DNA from: Leptidea sinapis
Taxonomy: Eukaryota > Arthropoda > Insecta > Lepidoptera > Pieridae
Assembly: GCF_905404315.1 (NCBI RefSeq)
Contig: NC_066310.1
Location: forward strand, 744,001 to 808,000
Direction of reading: 5' to 3'
Length of the DNA stretch: 64,000 bases
Of the stretch, positions 55,101 to 64,000 are shown piece after piece (position 1 is the stretch's first letter; every line of letters begins with the position of its first letter). Under the pieces are notes generated by a model. That model saw only the letters and a list, made by a program, of their open reading frames with translations, did not search any database and had not been told where the DNA came from. Both the position numbers and the translations under genes were made by a program.

Positions 55101-56440
55101 GGATCTATCACCAATGGATTTTTTTCTTTGGGGATTTCTTAAGGCTAAAGTTTACGACACCAACCCAGTAACTCTTGACGAATTAAAGGATCGTATTCGC
55201 ACAGAAATCCAAAACATCTCAACAGAAACATGTAAAGCTGTTATCAAAAATTTCCGCTCTAGATTGCAGCAATGCCAGAATAATGAATAAGCATATGGAT
55301 GATGTGATTTTTAAGAAATAAATTATCCTTTTGTTTACTATCGAAAACAATAAACAATTTTGATCCACTGTAATTAGTTTTTTTTTAATCATCATTCCAA
55401 TTATAAACGGACTTTTGGTTCACCCTGTATTATTGGATTTACGTAGTTTCCATGGACAATTTAGTCACCGCTTGTTTCAGAGATTTCTTAAGCCACTCGA
55501 TGTCGCCATCTAACCTAAGGTAACCTTTAACTGCTAATTCCTGGGCCTAGTTTGGCTCGGATCGGCTTCCAGATCTCTTTCAATTCATTGTTATTCACAT
55601 CTGTGATTTTCCACGTGGTTCGTTCTTCAAATCAAAGTTTCCATTACGAAAGCATTAAAACCAAAATTGCACGATTCGTTTATTAGCATTCCCCACTCCA
55701 AAGGCAACATTGATATTGCAAGCTATTTCTGCCGCGTTAGTTCCGCGTCGGAACTTGTACTCAAAAATCACTCGAATTTATTATATATTAAGTAGGTATT
55801 CATCTTTCGTGTCTAAGCTGAATACAAAAACAACTGAAAGACGATGAATGAATGTTGCACATTTTTTAAAAGAAGAACTAAATAGGTAGGTACCATGTGA
55901 AAAAAGTTTCACTCAAAAATCTCAAAACCATGAAGGTCTATATCACTATTACAATAAAACGGTAATTTCATACTTCAACCTCTATTATGTAGATTACGCC
56001 TGACTGGCGGCTGAGGCTTATAAAAGTGTATACATTTATCTTTAAAGGTATTGAGTATCTTCCTTTGAAGCCTTCAATAATTAGTTTAAAGAAATTCCTT
56101 ATTTCCAGTGTGAACTTATTATTATTAAATTATTATTACGTTATTAAAATGTACTTATAATGATGCACAACCGGTATAACTAATGCTGTGTACGAGTATT
56201 TACGTTCATTCGGAGTATCAGCGAGATAATATCAGTCAATGACTTTCGGAAATAGCAATATTACGAACTCACCTGAAACCGGCCAGCCACCGCGTACGGT
56301 ATATTATAATACCGGTTTTGTCCGGACAAGCTCCTCAGACCCTGCACTGGACCTTGACTTAACCTCACTACCGGGGTTGGTACGTTGAAGCCACAGACCG
56401 AACCACACATCAACACAACTGTATACCTCACAATATTCAT
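51954..56440 (-). CDS. Type-B carboxylesterase (GQSAG type), three exons, complete
   Basis: A serine hydrolase of the alpha/beta-hydrolase carboxylesterase family. Exons in transcript order: 56440-56273, 53759-52504, 52167-51954. All junctions are GT-AG, and 168 + 1256 + 214 nt give 545 codons plus TGA, the usual family length. Residues 1-18 form a hydrophobic signal peptide (MNIVRYTVVLMCGSVCGF), so it is probably secreted. Visible features: signature EDCLYLDVYVPE (about 91-102), oxyanion-hole HGG (117-119), nucleophile Ser194 in GQSAG within FGGDPDNVTICGQSAG, Glu320 in DLEGSY and His436 in TTHSGELFYVF, so the triad is complete. Possible N-glycosylation sites are NHT, NVT and NAS. GQSAG, rather than the more usual GESAG, is typical of juvenile hormone esterases but also occurs in other lepidopteran esterases, so the substrate (hormone, pheromone or dietary ester) is open. 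Intron 1 hosts two DNA-transposon remnants. Confidence 0.93.
52504..53759 (-). CDS. Esterase exon 2 (catalytic core)
   Basis: The acceptor on the - strand is TTGTTTTTCAG and the donor is GTAAGT after TATAG (phase 2). It starts KPQDPPKWNNLYKATNHTLL and carries the oxyanion loop, Ser194, Glu320 and His436. There is no stop or frameshift in 1256 nt. Confidence 0.96.
54144..55427 (+). mobile_element. Tc1/mariner-superfamily transposon in esterase intron 1
   Basis: Terminal inverted repeats CAGGATGGACCAAAAGTCCG (54144 on) and, inverted at the right end (55404-55427), CAGGGTGAACCAAAAGTCCG, differing at two positions. A TA dinucleotide flanks each end (54142-54143 and 55428-55429), the expected target duplication. 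It is 1284 bp long, normal for the group, and opposite in direction to the esterase transcript. Confidence 0.92.
54258..55290 (+). pseudogene. Tc1/mariner transposase, frameshifted
   Basis: It begins MASFSGSQRAFCVREYYRNN with an N-terminal helix-turn-helix (VLIKKWVLKFEKTGSTMDLP, RSGRPRTSRD), then the DDE/D catalytic domain: Asp158 in FFSDEAHFHLNGHVNRQN, Asp253 in WFQKDG, and the third Asp in NWPPRSPDLSPMDFFLWG (55080-55135). A frame change and probable small deletion just after WFQKDG (about 55018) split it into two frames, so the product is inactive. The upstream in-frame ATG at 54171 lies next to the inverted repeat; the ATG at 54258 fits the family better. The spacing of the last two acidic residues cannot be measured because of the deletion, so the subfamily is left open. 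Confidence 0.88.
55545..55800 (-). pseudogene. mariner transposase N-terminal fossil
   Basis: On the - strand: GTNAAEIACNINVAFGVGNA, NKRIVQFWF, then FRNGNFDLKNEPRGKSQM. This is the mariner helix-turn-helix pattern (NAAE-x-x-x-NI, V-x-x-WF, F-x-x-G-x-FDLE-x-EPRG). Stops follow, and no catalytic residues are seen. It lies 120 bp from the Tc1/mariner element, also in esterase intron 1. Confidence 0.75.
56273..56440 (-). CDS. Esterase exon 1 (start codon and signal peptide)
   Basis: ATG at 56440-56438, 56 codons, donor GTGAGT after TTTCAG in phase 0. It encodes the signal peptide, then VVRLSQGPVQGLRSLSGQNR and YYNIPYA, the conserved N-terminal strand (V-x-x-x-G-x-x-x-G and the IPYA motif of carboxylesterases). 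Joined to exon 2, it reads AVAGRFQ-KPQDPPKW, as expected for the family (RF-x-x-P-x-x-P-x-W). Confidence 0.92.
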
Positions 56441-58509
56441 AGTTCAACGGGGATCCGGTGACAAGTCACGAGTAAGCCATTCTGCATTGCAATTGTGCTC
56501 CTTTGATTGAGAGCCAACGCTCTAATGAACTCGTCAATATTCTTTCAAAAGGTTATTTAGATATTATTCAAAGTTATCGCCTTCGCGTCAACAGGTTACT
56601 AAATACCCTCTATAAATGGTCACCAGTCACACAATCAGATCATAATTTCGAACATATTTTAATTCAATAATGCAACAACTCACTGTATTTTTCTAGCACT
56701 TATAAGATAATATTTTAATAAATATGTGAAAAAGCCCAAGGCAAAGTTATGACGCACAGGTTAAAGGAAATCTTGGTAATGTATGAAACTTTAGTGAGTG
56801 TCACCTTTCTCTCCAGAGTGGTGGCGGTGTTATGTATGGCTAAGTTGTCGCAGTGATGCAACTTGTCGGCACATTACTGTTGCATAAATCGGTTGCAAAA
56901 ACAATATTTCATGTTGTATTGATAATGATCAATAGTGGCAACTGTTGAAGAACTCACACAAAAATTACATTGTTGTTTTGTAAATATTACATTTAAGTAA
57001 GCGTACTTCTCTTTAATGAATTCACTATTTATTTAATATCTCTTAATGCTACCCTTTCCTGTCAAAGCTGCAGTAAAATACAAAGTTAATGATAGAATTA
57101 AGTAGGGAAGCTTTAAAGTAGGTAACTGTTAAAAGCGTTTTTTCTCCATTTATTTATAAGAGAAGAAACTTCTGAATGGAAGAATGTTAGGATTGATGGA
57201 CTAACGTGACAGGCGAAGCGTCTAATTAGAATTAAGACGTAATTTATTATAAAGCACATTAGTCATCAATTCTAATTTTAATATGTCCTAATATTGTAAA
57301 AAGGTTAACAATCGATCAGATTGTTTTGCTTTTTGGCAATTTTTTAACAATTGTCACATGGTATAAACAATTGTTAAGTATGGTAAGCGGGAGTTAACAT
57401 TCACAAATATCGTTTACAAATTTAAACCATAACTGCAATTTGCAAGTACCAGAATATGTTAAATAATAATATTAATATTGCATGGTAGTTGTCACGCTAG
57501 TTGGACCACAAACTATCTATGAAGGAGCCATAATCTCGTAATTGTAATGAAGAATATTACCCCAACAGAATTAGCGGAGATAACTGGAAGTTAACTCTAG
57601 AATTAAAAGGCCGAGGAAGTCCGTCTCTCCAATTTGCATGTTTTCTCAGTTTATTTTAATTACCTCGCTCGCCGGAGATTTTTCTTTATTACCCGGATTA
57701 GCAGGGGGGAGGGGGGGAGGTGACCCCACATTATAGTGTGATTCATTATAACTAAATACGACCAAGTTAACTTCTGCTGTGTAACCTAACCCTGGGCTGG
57801 GGCGCGGGCTGTTAATGGAAAGGTTTATTAAGGTAGATTTTACTTTTAATACAGCATAAAACATAATATTTAATTATTTGTTATTTTTATTTCGGGTTGT
57901 TAAAACAAACGTAACAATATATTCAGATCATGCGACATGCGGACGGTTGGGTTGGATGGTGGAGCGTTGAGACATAACCCGAGAGGTGCACGTTACAGTC
58001 CTGCGTTTATAAATTTTGGTACAAATTAAATTGGTATATTTAATTATTTTCAGTGAAAGTCACTTTTTCCATAATTCATTCGGAATATCTTTCTAAACTT
58101 GAAATTTCTTGTATCTTGTATTGCAGCGACTTCGGCCTCATTTTCGTAAAGTTGATAACGTTAAAATAAATATAATCAACATTTAGTTTATATTGTAATA
58201 AAAAAAACTAAATGTAATGGTAATGGCTAAATAGCAGATACTTGAAGATATTGTAAGACCAAATTTATAAGTACCACCCTTTTTAATAGCAAATAATAAA
58301 TATGAATATAAATAACTATAGCTTTACTTTATACTTTACCACTGAAACGTTGCTATGACGGAATTACCAATCATGAAAATAAGTTACACCCGACACCATT
58401 ACTCATAATGAAAATATTTAACCAAACAATTAGGAAAACTGTTGACCCTAAAGGCCATCCCTGCAACTTCCCGATAATTCTATACCTGTCAAACATACCT
58501 GAACTGAAT
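56441..58509. other. Intergenic region upstream of the esterase
   Basis: It holds the esterase 5' flank. No TATA box is obvious within 100 bp of the ATG and no other gene is seen. A G-run (57707-57719) and AT-rich DNA are the only features. Confidence 0.5.
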
Positions 58510-59708
58510 CCCTTCAAATAAACTCCTAATTATATGTGTCTATAGAACTCCCAAATCAAACCCAACTGAGTTCCTGATTAAACTTGATTGTCTACTACAC
58601 GATATATCCATAAAATACAAAGTTAAAAGAAATATTATAATCGCTGGAGATTTCAACAAAAATACTTTAAAACTGAATAAAATTACCGATCATTTACGGG
58701 ATTTAGCGCAAAGTTATAATCTAACAATTCACATCCAAGAACCTACGAGGAAAGAATCTTGTATTGACCACATTAAAAATTCATCGTGTGAAGTATTGCC
58801 CCTTTACCTGTCTGACCACAATACCGCACAAATGTTAAAATTTCCCATAAAAAATAAAATCACAAAATATAAATTTTACTACATTTATAAAAGAGATTAT
58901 AGTAACGAAAATATCTCGAGATTTATAAGCTATTTAGGTTCCTTATCATGGTCTGAAGTCTACAAAGCAACTGATGTTAATGCTGGTTTTACCGAATTTC
59001 ACGAGTTGTTTGCCTCATATATAAGTTATCCTTTCCCAAAATTAAAATTAAAATTTCCGGTGATAAGTCTTCAAAGGAAAACTGGATTAGTAAAGGTAGG
59101 TAAGACCTTTAGCAAAGCTGTAAAAGAAAAAGAAAGACTGCTTATGCTGCGTTATATTTACTACAAACTGAAAACCAAGAAAGACAAAAATAAATACCTA
59201 ACATATTCTAAAATCTTAAAAAACTGTATTTATAATTCAAAAAGAAATGTCAACATTAAATATATAATGAATAGTAAAAATAAGTGTAAAGCTTCATGGG
59301 CTGTAATTGACAATGAAATAAGTACTGAAAACAAATATAAGGTTATAGAGAACACTAATATTAAAAATAATTCCGTATCTAATCCCTACAGAATAGGAAA
59401 TGAATTTAATGATTACTTTATCGAATTGACTGATGACGTTTTGACTACAAATGGACATCCTACCAATTAAAGCTTTTTACGAACTATTTTCTTAAGACCA
59501 ATGGAAGTTGAGGTTTTGAACGAGATTATGTCATTAAAAAATACTAACTCCGAAGGGTATGACGAGGTGTGTACAAAGGTTTTGAAGGCAAGTTGTGGTG
59601 GTCTATTAACTGTTCTGACATTTTTAATAAACTTATCTTTCGCCGGTGGTACATTCCCAGATTTACTTAAACTATCAGTGATAAAGCCTATATTTAAGAA
59701 AGGTAATA
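58510..59708 (+). pseudogene. LINE (family C), 5' part of an interrupted copy
   Basis: The + strand encodes the end of an endonuclease (IIIAGDFNKNTL-like near 58640; LYLSDHNTAQ with catalytic His near 58800-58830), a 224-codon connector rich in Lys and Asn (58796-59470) and the start of the reverse transcriptase (NSEGYDEVCTKVLKASCGGL, SVIKPIFKKGN near 59680-59705). It is interrupted at 59708 by a second LINE and resumes at 61138. Early stops lie in the endonuclease. Confidence 0.8.
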
Positions 59709-61137
59709 CTTCTTCTTCTTCGTCGGATTACTCTTGACAGAGCAGTCGTGGTAACGACGAACGATTCTACGCCAGTTATCCCTGGCTATTGCTTCTCTGG
59801 CACATGTGTTGAGGGAAGTATTGGTTAAGGCTTTGATCTGGTCTGTCCAGCGCATAGGGGAGCGTCCTCTTGACCTACTGCCGTTGACCCTTCCCTAAAC
59901 AACAAGTCTCTCTATGGCATGCTCTCCACGTCGCGTGATATGTCCGAAGTATCTGAGGATACGGGCTCTGACTATAGATGAAAGCCTTTCTTTCACCTTG
60001 AGCTCTTCAAGTATCGAGACGTTTGTGCGGCGTTGTGTCCAAGATACTCGTAGCATTCGTCTCCAACACCACATTTCTAGTGCGTCAATCCTTTGTCTCT
60101 CTCGTTCTTTGACTGTCCATGTTTCGGCACCATATAGTAGTATGGGAAACACTAGAGATCTTACTAACTGAACTTTAGTAGCTTTGGTGATATTCCTGTC
60201 CCGCCATATCCTCGTCAACTTCTGCATTGCAGATCTGGTAATAGCCATTCGCCTTCTAATTTCGTCTTCCGAGCCACCAGTATTAGCGACCAGTGATCCT
60301 AAGTATATGTATGACTGTACAACCTCGCAATTAGCAATCTCGACTATATCTGGTGCATTGTTTTGACTTCGATCGACAATCATCATTTTTGTTTTCTGCC
60401 GGTTTATTTTAAGGCCATACTGGAGGCTGGTATGCTCGATACGATGTAATAATTCAGCAATGTTTTGTTTACTTGTCGCTATTAACGTGGTGTCGTCGGC
60501 ATATCGGAGATTGGATATGTTTTTGCCGCCAATTGGTATGCCATCTGTCCAATCTTCTAGAGCTATCCTCATAATGTGCTCCGTATAAATATTGAACAGA
60601 AGAGGCGACAAAATGCAGCCCTGCCTGACTCCTGCAGAGGGATGAAGTGGGTCGGACGTGACATTATCCACCTTGACTGAAGCGGAACCATGTTCATAAA
60701 GGGCTCTGAGGATTTGCACCAAGTGCTTGGGCACTCCCATCTCTATGAGGATCTTCCATAGTTGTGGCCATTTAACAGAATCAAATGCCTTTTGGAAATC
60801 AACGAAGCATATGAAAGTCGGTCTGTTGAATTCATTTGCTTTCTCTATTATTTGTCTCACAATTAGGATCTGTTCTCGTGTACCTTTGCCCTTTACGAAA
60901 CCGGCCTGCTCTGGTGCTATTTCCTTCAGAATATAAGCCTTCAGTCTTTCGTTTACTATATGGAGTAAAATTTTGCTGGCATGTGGTATGAGCGCTATAA
61001 GACGATAGTTATTGCATTTCGTTGTAGACCCCTTTTTGTGTAATGGTATGAAAACAGAGTGCGTCCATTCCTTCGGCCACATTCCGCTCACCCAAATTTT
61101 GTTACATATGGTGTGAAACATATCTACTCCGAAAAAG
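59709..61137 (-). mobile_element. LINE inserted into family C, with target duplication
   Basis: The 13-bp sequence AAGAAAGGTAATA is present at 59696-59708 and 61138-61150, flanking the insert. On the - strand a 408-codon frame (61121 to 59895) begins within the reverse transcriptase (WPKEWTHSVFIPLHKKGSTT), with motif A (FICFVDFQKAFDSVKWPQLW), GVRQGCILSPLLFNIYTEHI and the catalytic LRYADDTTLIATS, then the C-terminal FPILLYGAETWTV and ILRYFGHITRR. The frame stops at 59895, but the next 40 codons (GRVNGSRSRGRSPMRWTDQI and on) continue in frame, so a single nonsense change ended it. The 3' tail is (GAA)n. The element is 5'-truncated. Confidence 0.9.
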
Positions 61138-62580
61138 AAGAAAGGTAATAAGTTATTATTAAAAAAGGTAATATATTATAGTATTGAAAGGTAATATATT
61201 AGCTGATACTATCGTCCAATAACATTAATCTCAAACTTCTCAAAGGTTTTTGAAAAATGCATTCACAAAAGATTGATGGAATTTTGTCTCAAATTTAATG
61301 TAATTAATACTGATCAGTATGGATTCCAGAAAGGGAAGTCTATGACTCAAGTAATGTTTTCACTACTACAGAATATCTTATCTAATCTCAACAAGAAAAA
61401 CTGGACTACTGGGCTATTTTTTGATCTTTCAAAGGCTTTCGACAGAGTATCTCATCCTATATTAATTAAAAAACTTAAAGCTCATGGTATAAGAGGAACC
61501 ACCCTTGAATGGTTAACTTCATACCTTTCAAACAGACCTCAATATGTTATCATCACGAAACCTGATGAAAATAACGAGATGAAGTCATACGCATCTGGCC
61601 ATAAATTAACTAAATACGGGGTTCCTCAGGGAAGTGTTCTTGGCCCGCTTCTATTTCTAATTTATAATTAATGACAGTATAAACACAACAAAATACAAAT
61701 GTGTCCTCTTTGCAGACGATATTTCCATAGTTGTGGCTTCTGACAAAAATGCCTCCGTAAGTGAAGCTGACATAAACATGACGATGAATTCAATTAGTCA
61801 ATGGATTAGACATAATAACCTTAAGATAAATCTGGCAAAGACAAATTATGTTCAATTTAACGCAACTAAACGCGAAACCCCAATTCTAAATATTAATTAT
61901 AATACCACCACTGTTAACACAGCAAATCAAACAAAGTTTTTGGGATTGCTCCTGGATGACATCATTAGAGGGAATCACATATTTCTAACGTTTGTAGCAA
62001 GATCAACAAATTTGTTTATGCTCTTCGGCAAATAAAAAAAGTTACTTGTTTACAAACAACATTATTAGCTTATCACGCTTAATTGAGTCTGTTTTGCGTT
62101 ACGGACTGTTCTTGTGGGGTAATTGTACAAATATTTCTAGGGTTTTCATATCGCAAAAAAAATGTGTGAGAGCTATTTGCAACGTGCCACCTGATGAGTC
62201 TTGTAGACCTCCCATTGGAAAACTTGGACTATTACCACTTGCTTGTCTTTATATCTATGAACTGTGTGTATTTGTGAAATTCAATAGTGATTTATTCAAG
62301 AATGTTTGTGACACTAACCCTCAAAGAAACCGCCGGGATCCACATAGACTAATTTTCGACGAAATCCCACTGACCTTGCATTATGACAAGAGTTGTCTTG
62401 CTATGAGTGTCAGAATATACAATAAACTGCCCATTAATTTAAAATTATTAAATAAAAAACTTTTTAAGAAAGAACTTAAACACTGGTTAAGTGAGCGACC
62501 ATTTTATACGATAAATGAATTTCTGAACGCGAGTAATGTCATAACATAAAATGTGAAACTTATTGTTAATAATTAATTAG
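61138..62580 (+). pseudogene. LINE (family C), 3' part of the interrupted copy
   Basis: It resumes after a small duplication of AAAGGTAATA with YYRPITLISNFSKVFEKC, then DQYGFQKGKSMTQVMFSLLQ, FFDLSKAFDRVSHPILIKKL, GVPQGSVLGPLLFLIYN (61670), CVLFADDISIV in another frame, the thumb (FNATKRETPILNINY) and the C-terminal VLRYGLFLWGNCTN and FYTINEFLNASNVIT to the stop at 62549. Frame breaks near 61671 and 62035 disable it. Confidence 0.85.
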
Positions 62581-64000
62581 ACAATATTTATTATTATTAT
62601 GTTAGTCTGTTATTATTTTATTATTATGTGAGTCTGTAGTTCTCTATTATTCTTTAGTATTATGATAATTAATATTTATTGTTTCTGACATGTAGACATA
62701 TATAATATAATCTTGTTATGTGTTATTTACCTTATACTATTTACTGTATTAAATTAATTTGCATGCCTGTAGTTAGCCTGGCGCAATATGTGAAACTGTA
62801 ACATCATACCATCGTAACATACCATGTAAAATTATACGCGAATAAACACTTCAAATTGTACTTATGACGTTAAGTCTGGTAAAAGCTTAATAAAACACTG
62901 TTTTTCGAATTTTCAAACGGCATATACTTTTGAATAAATGAACTGATATTCACGCAATTGGCGGTATTCGACGCAGTTTTTTGAGCCTCATAAAGAATCT
63001 TTGAGTTTCAATTGATCGAACTCGGAATTTCGAAGTAATTCCGAAAAAAACACTTTTTGGTTTTATTTTCTTAACGATAACTCATGAACGAATCAACCGA
63101 TTTTGACCGGCTTGGTGGCGATCGACGTGGTTTTTTTATGTTAGGACCTGATTAGTTTTTGGAATATTATTTAAAGTATATGTAAAGTAAGTATGTTTAT
63201 AAGTTATTCCAAAATAAAAACACATGAAAATTTTTTATAGTTTTATTTTATACTTCTTAAAGTCTACCGGTCCGAACTGTATTCAAATCTAAGTTTGCTG
63301 AAGCTCTTTCAAATGTCAAGCAGTCCAAAAGTTATAGAGGTTTAAATAAATGATACATCCATACATACACACACAGACACACACATACTCGTATATATAC
63401 ATACAGACGTACGGACACCATCGCGGGAATAGTCAGAGAAGCTTCATAGGACGTTAAAACGTCGAGACCTGATGAAGACTCGATTTTCGAAAAACGGGGT
63501 AAAACCAATAACTTTTTTTGATAATTTTCAAACTTTTTATCGGGAAGTTAAAAAAGTCCTTAATAATTTTTGTCAAAAAATTACAATTATAAATGTCAAA
63601 AGTTTACCATTCACGCTTCGGTTTAGTTTGATTCGATTGATGAGTCCACTTTGGTAAGAAACTCATTGGCCCTTTTTAAATTCAATATTTACAGATTGTT
63701 CATTTTATTATTTAATTTTATTACAATCTATGAAAGTTTTGAAAACTAATTTGAAAAATTACAAAAGATATACTAGATTAATGATTAATTAAACATGTTA
63801 GCTTGCCTTAAGTTTTACGCTTATTGTGGATATTGTGTTTGGTTTAATCTCGAACAGTTGTTTAGTTTTAACTTCTGAGAGAGCCATCACCCACAGACAT
63901 TCAATTTTCTCATGGTTTGTTTCACCCCCTTCTCAATGATCATTCCTTGATCTACTTCCGCTTTGACCTTCATCGACGCCCATATCAGTAACATCTCTTT
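62581..64000. other. AT-rich repeat-like DNA, no gene seen
   Basis: The composition suggests an old non-coding repeat (62880-63660), with phrases such as ACGATAACTCATGAACGAATC and a CACACACAGACACACACATA microsatellite (about 63368-63390). No coding or RNA feature is supported to the window end. Confidence 0.5.

Noticed and set aside
1..64000. A novel multi-gene biological system such as a cluster or defence-like locus
   Set aside because: Only two host genes of known families were found; the rest is transposon-derived or non-coding. No set of co-located unknown genes is present.

Overview
The window reads as nuclear DNA from an insect, most likely a moth or butterfly. It is AT-rich, has split genes with GT-AG introns, and is crowded with non-LTR retrotransposon pieces, small foldback elements, a Helitron-like insertion and mariner relics of the kinds common in Lepidoptera. 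I saw no prokaryotic gene organisation, CRISPR array, rRNA or intact tRNA gene. The order-level assignment is inference from repeat style; no database was searched. Two protein-coding genes can be reconstructed exon by exon. (1) A RanBP9/RanBPM gene on the + strand (23738-43017): ten exons whose junction phases all agree, encoding 464 residues from inside the SPRY domain to the stop codon, through LisH, CTLH and CRA. Its 5' exon(s) were not found. An eleventh, 66-nt candidate exon (36261-36326) fits the same phase and has the same GC-rich third positions as the gene. (2) A type-B carboxylesterase on the - strand (51954-56440): three exons that join into exactly 545 codons plus stop, with signal peptide, oxyanion glycines and an intact Ser-Glu-His triad. 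Its nucleophile motif is GQSAG, as in juvenile hormone esterases. Layout. 1-23700: no confirmed gene; a Helitron-like insertion (457-938), foldback elements, a tRNA-derived sequence (9745-9816), and many LINE fragments, several nested in each other (5034-7926, 15300-19230). One possible small first exon (8380-8400) follows three CCAAT boxes. 23738-43017: RanBP9, whose nearly 18 kb of intron holds an RTE-like LINE starting just past an exon donor, three copies of a SINE-like repeat, an inverted pair of short TIR elements, a 7-bp tandem repeat, a 378-bp tandem duplication of a LINE tail ending 62 bp before an exon, and another LINE fragment. 43018-51950: 3' flank and LINEs, including a near-complete one at 46504-50686. 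51954-56440: the esterase, with a Tc1/mariner-superfamily element and a mariner fossil in intron 1. 58510-62580: a LINE interrupted by a second LINE flanked by a 13-bp target duplication. 62581-64000: repeat-like AT-rich DNA. I did not find a novel multi-gene system. The points most worth a second look are the candidate RanBP9 cassette exon, the GQSAG esterase and the well-resolved nested transposon insertions.
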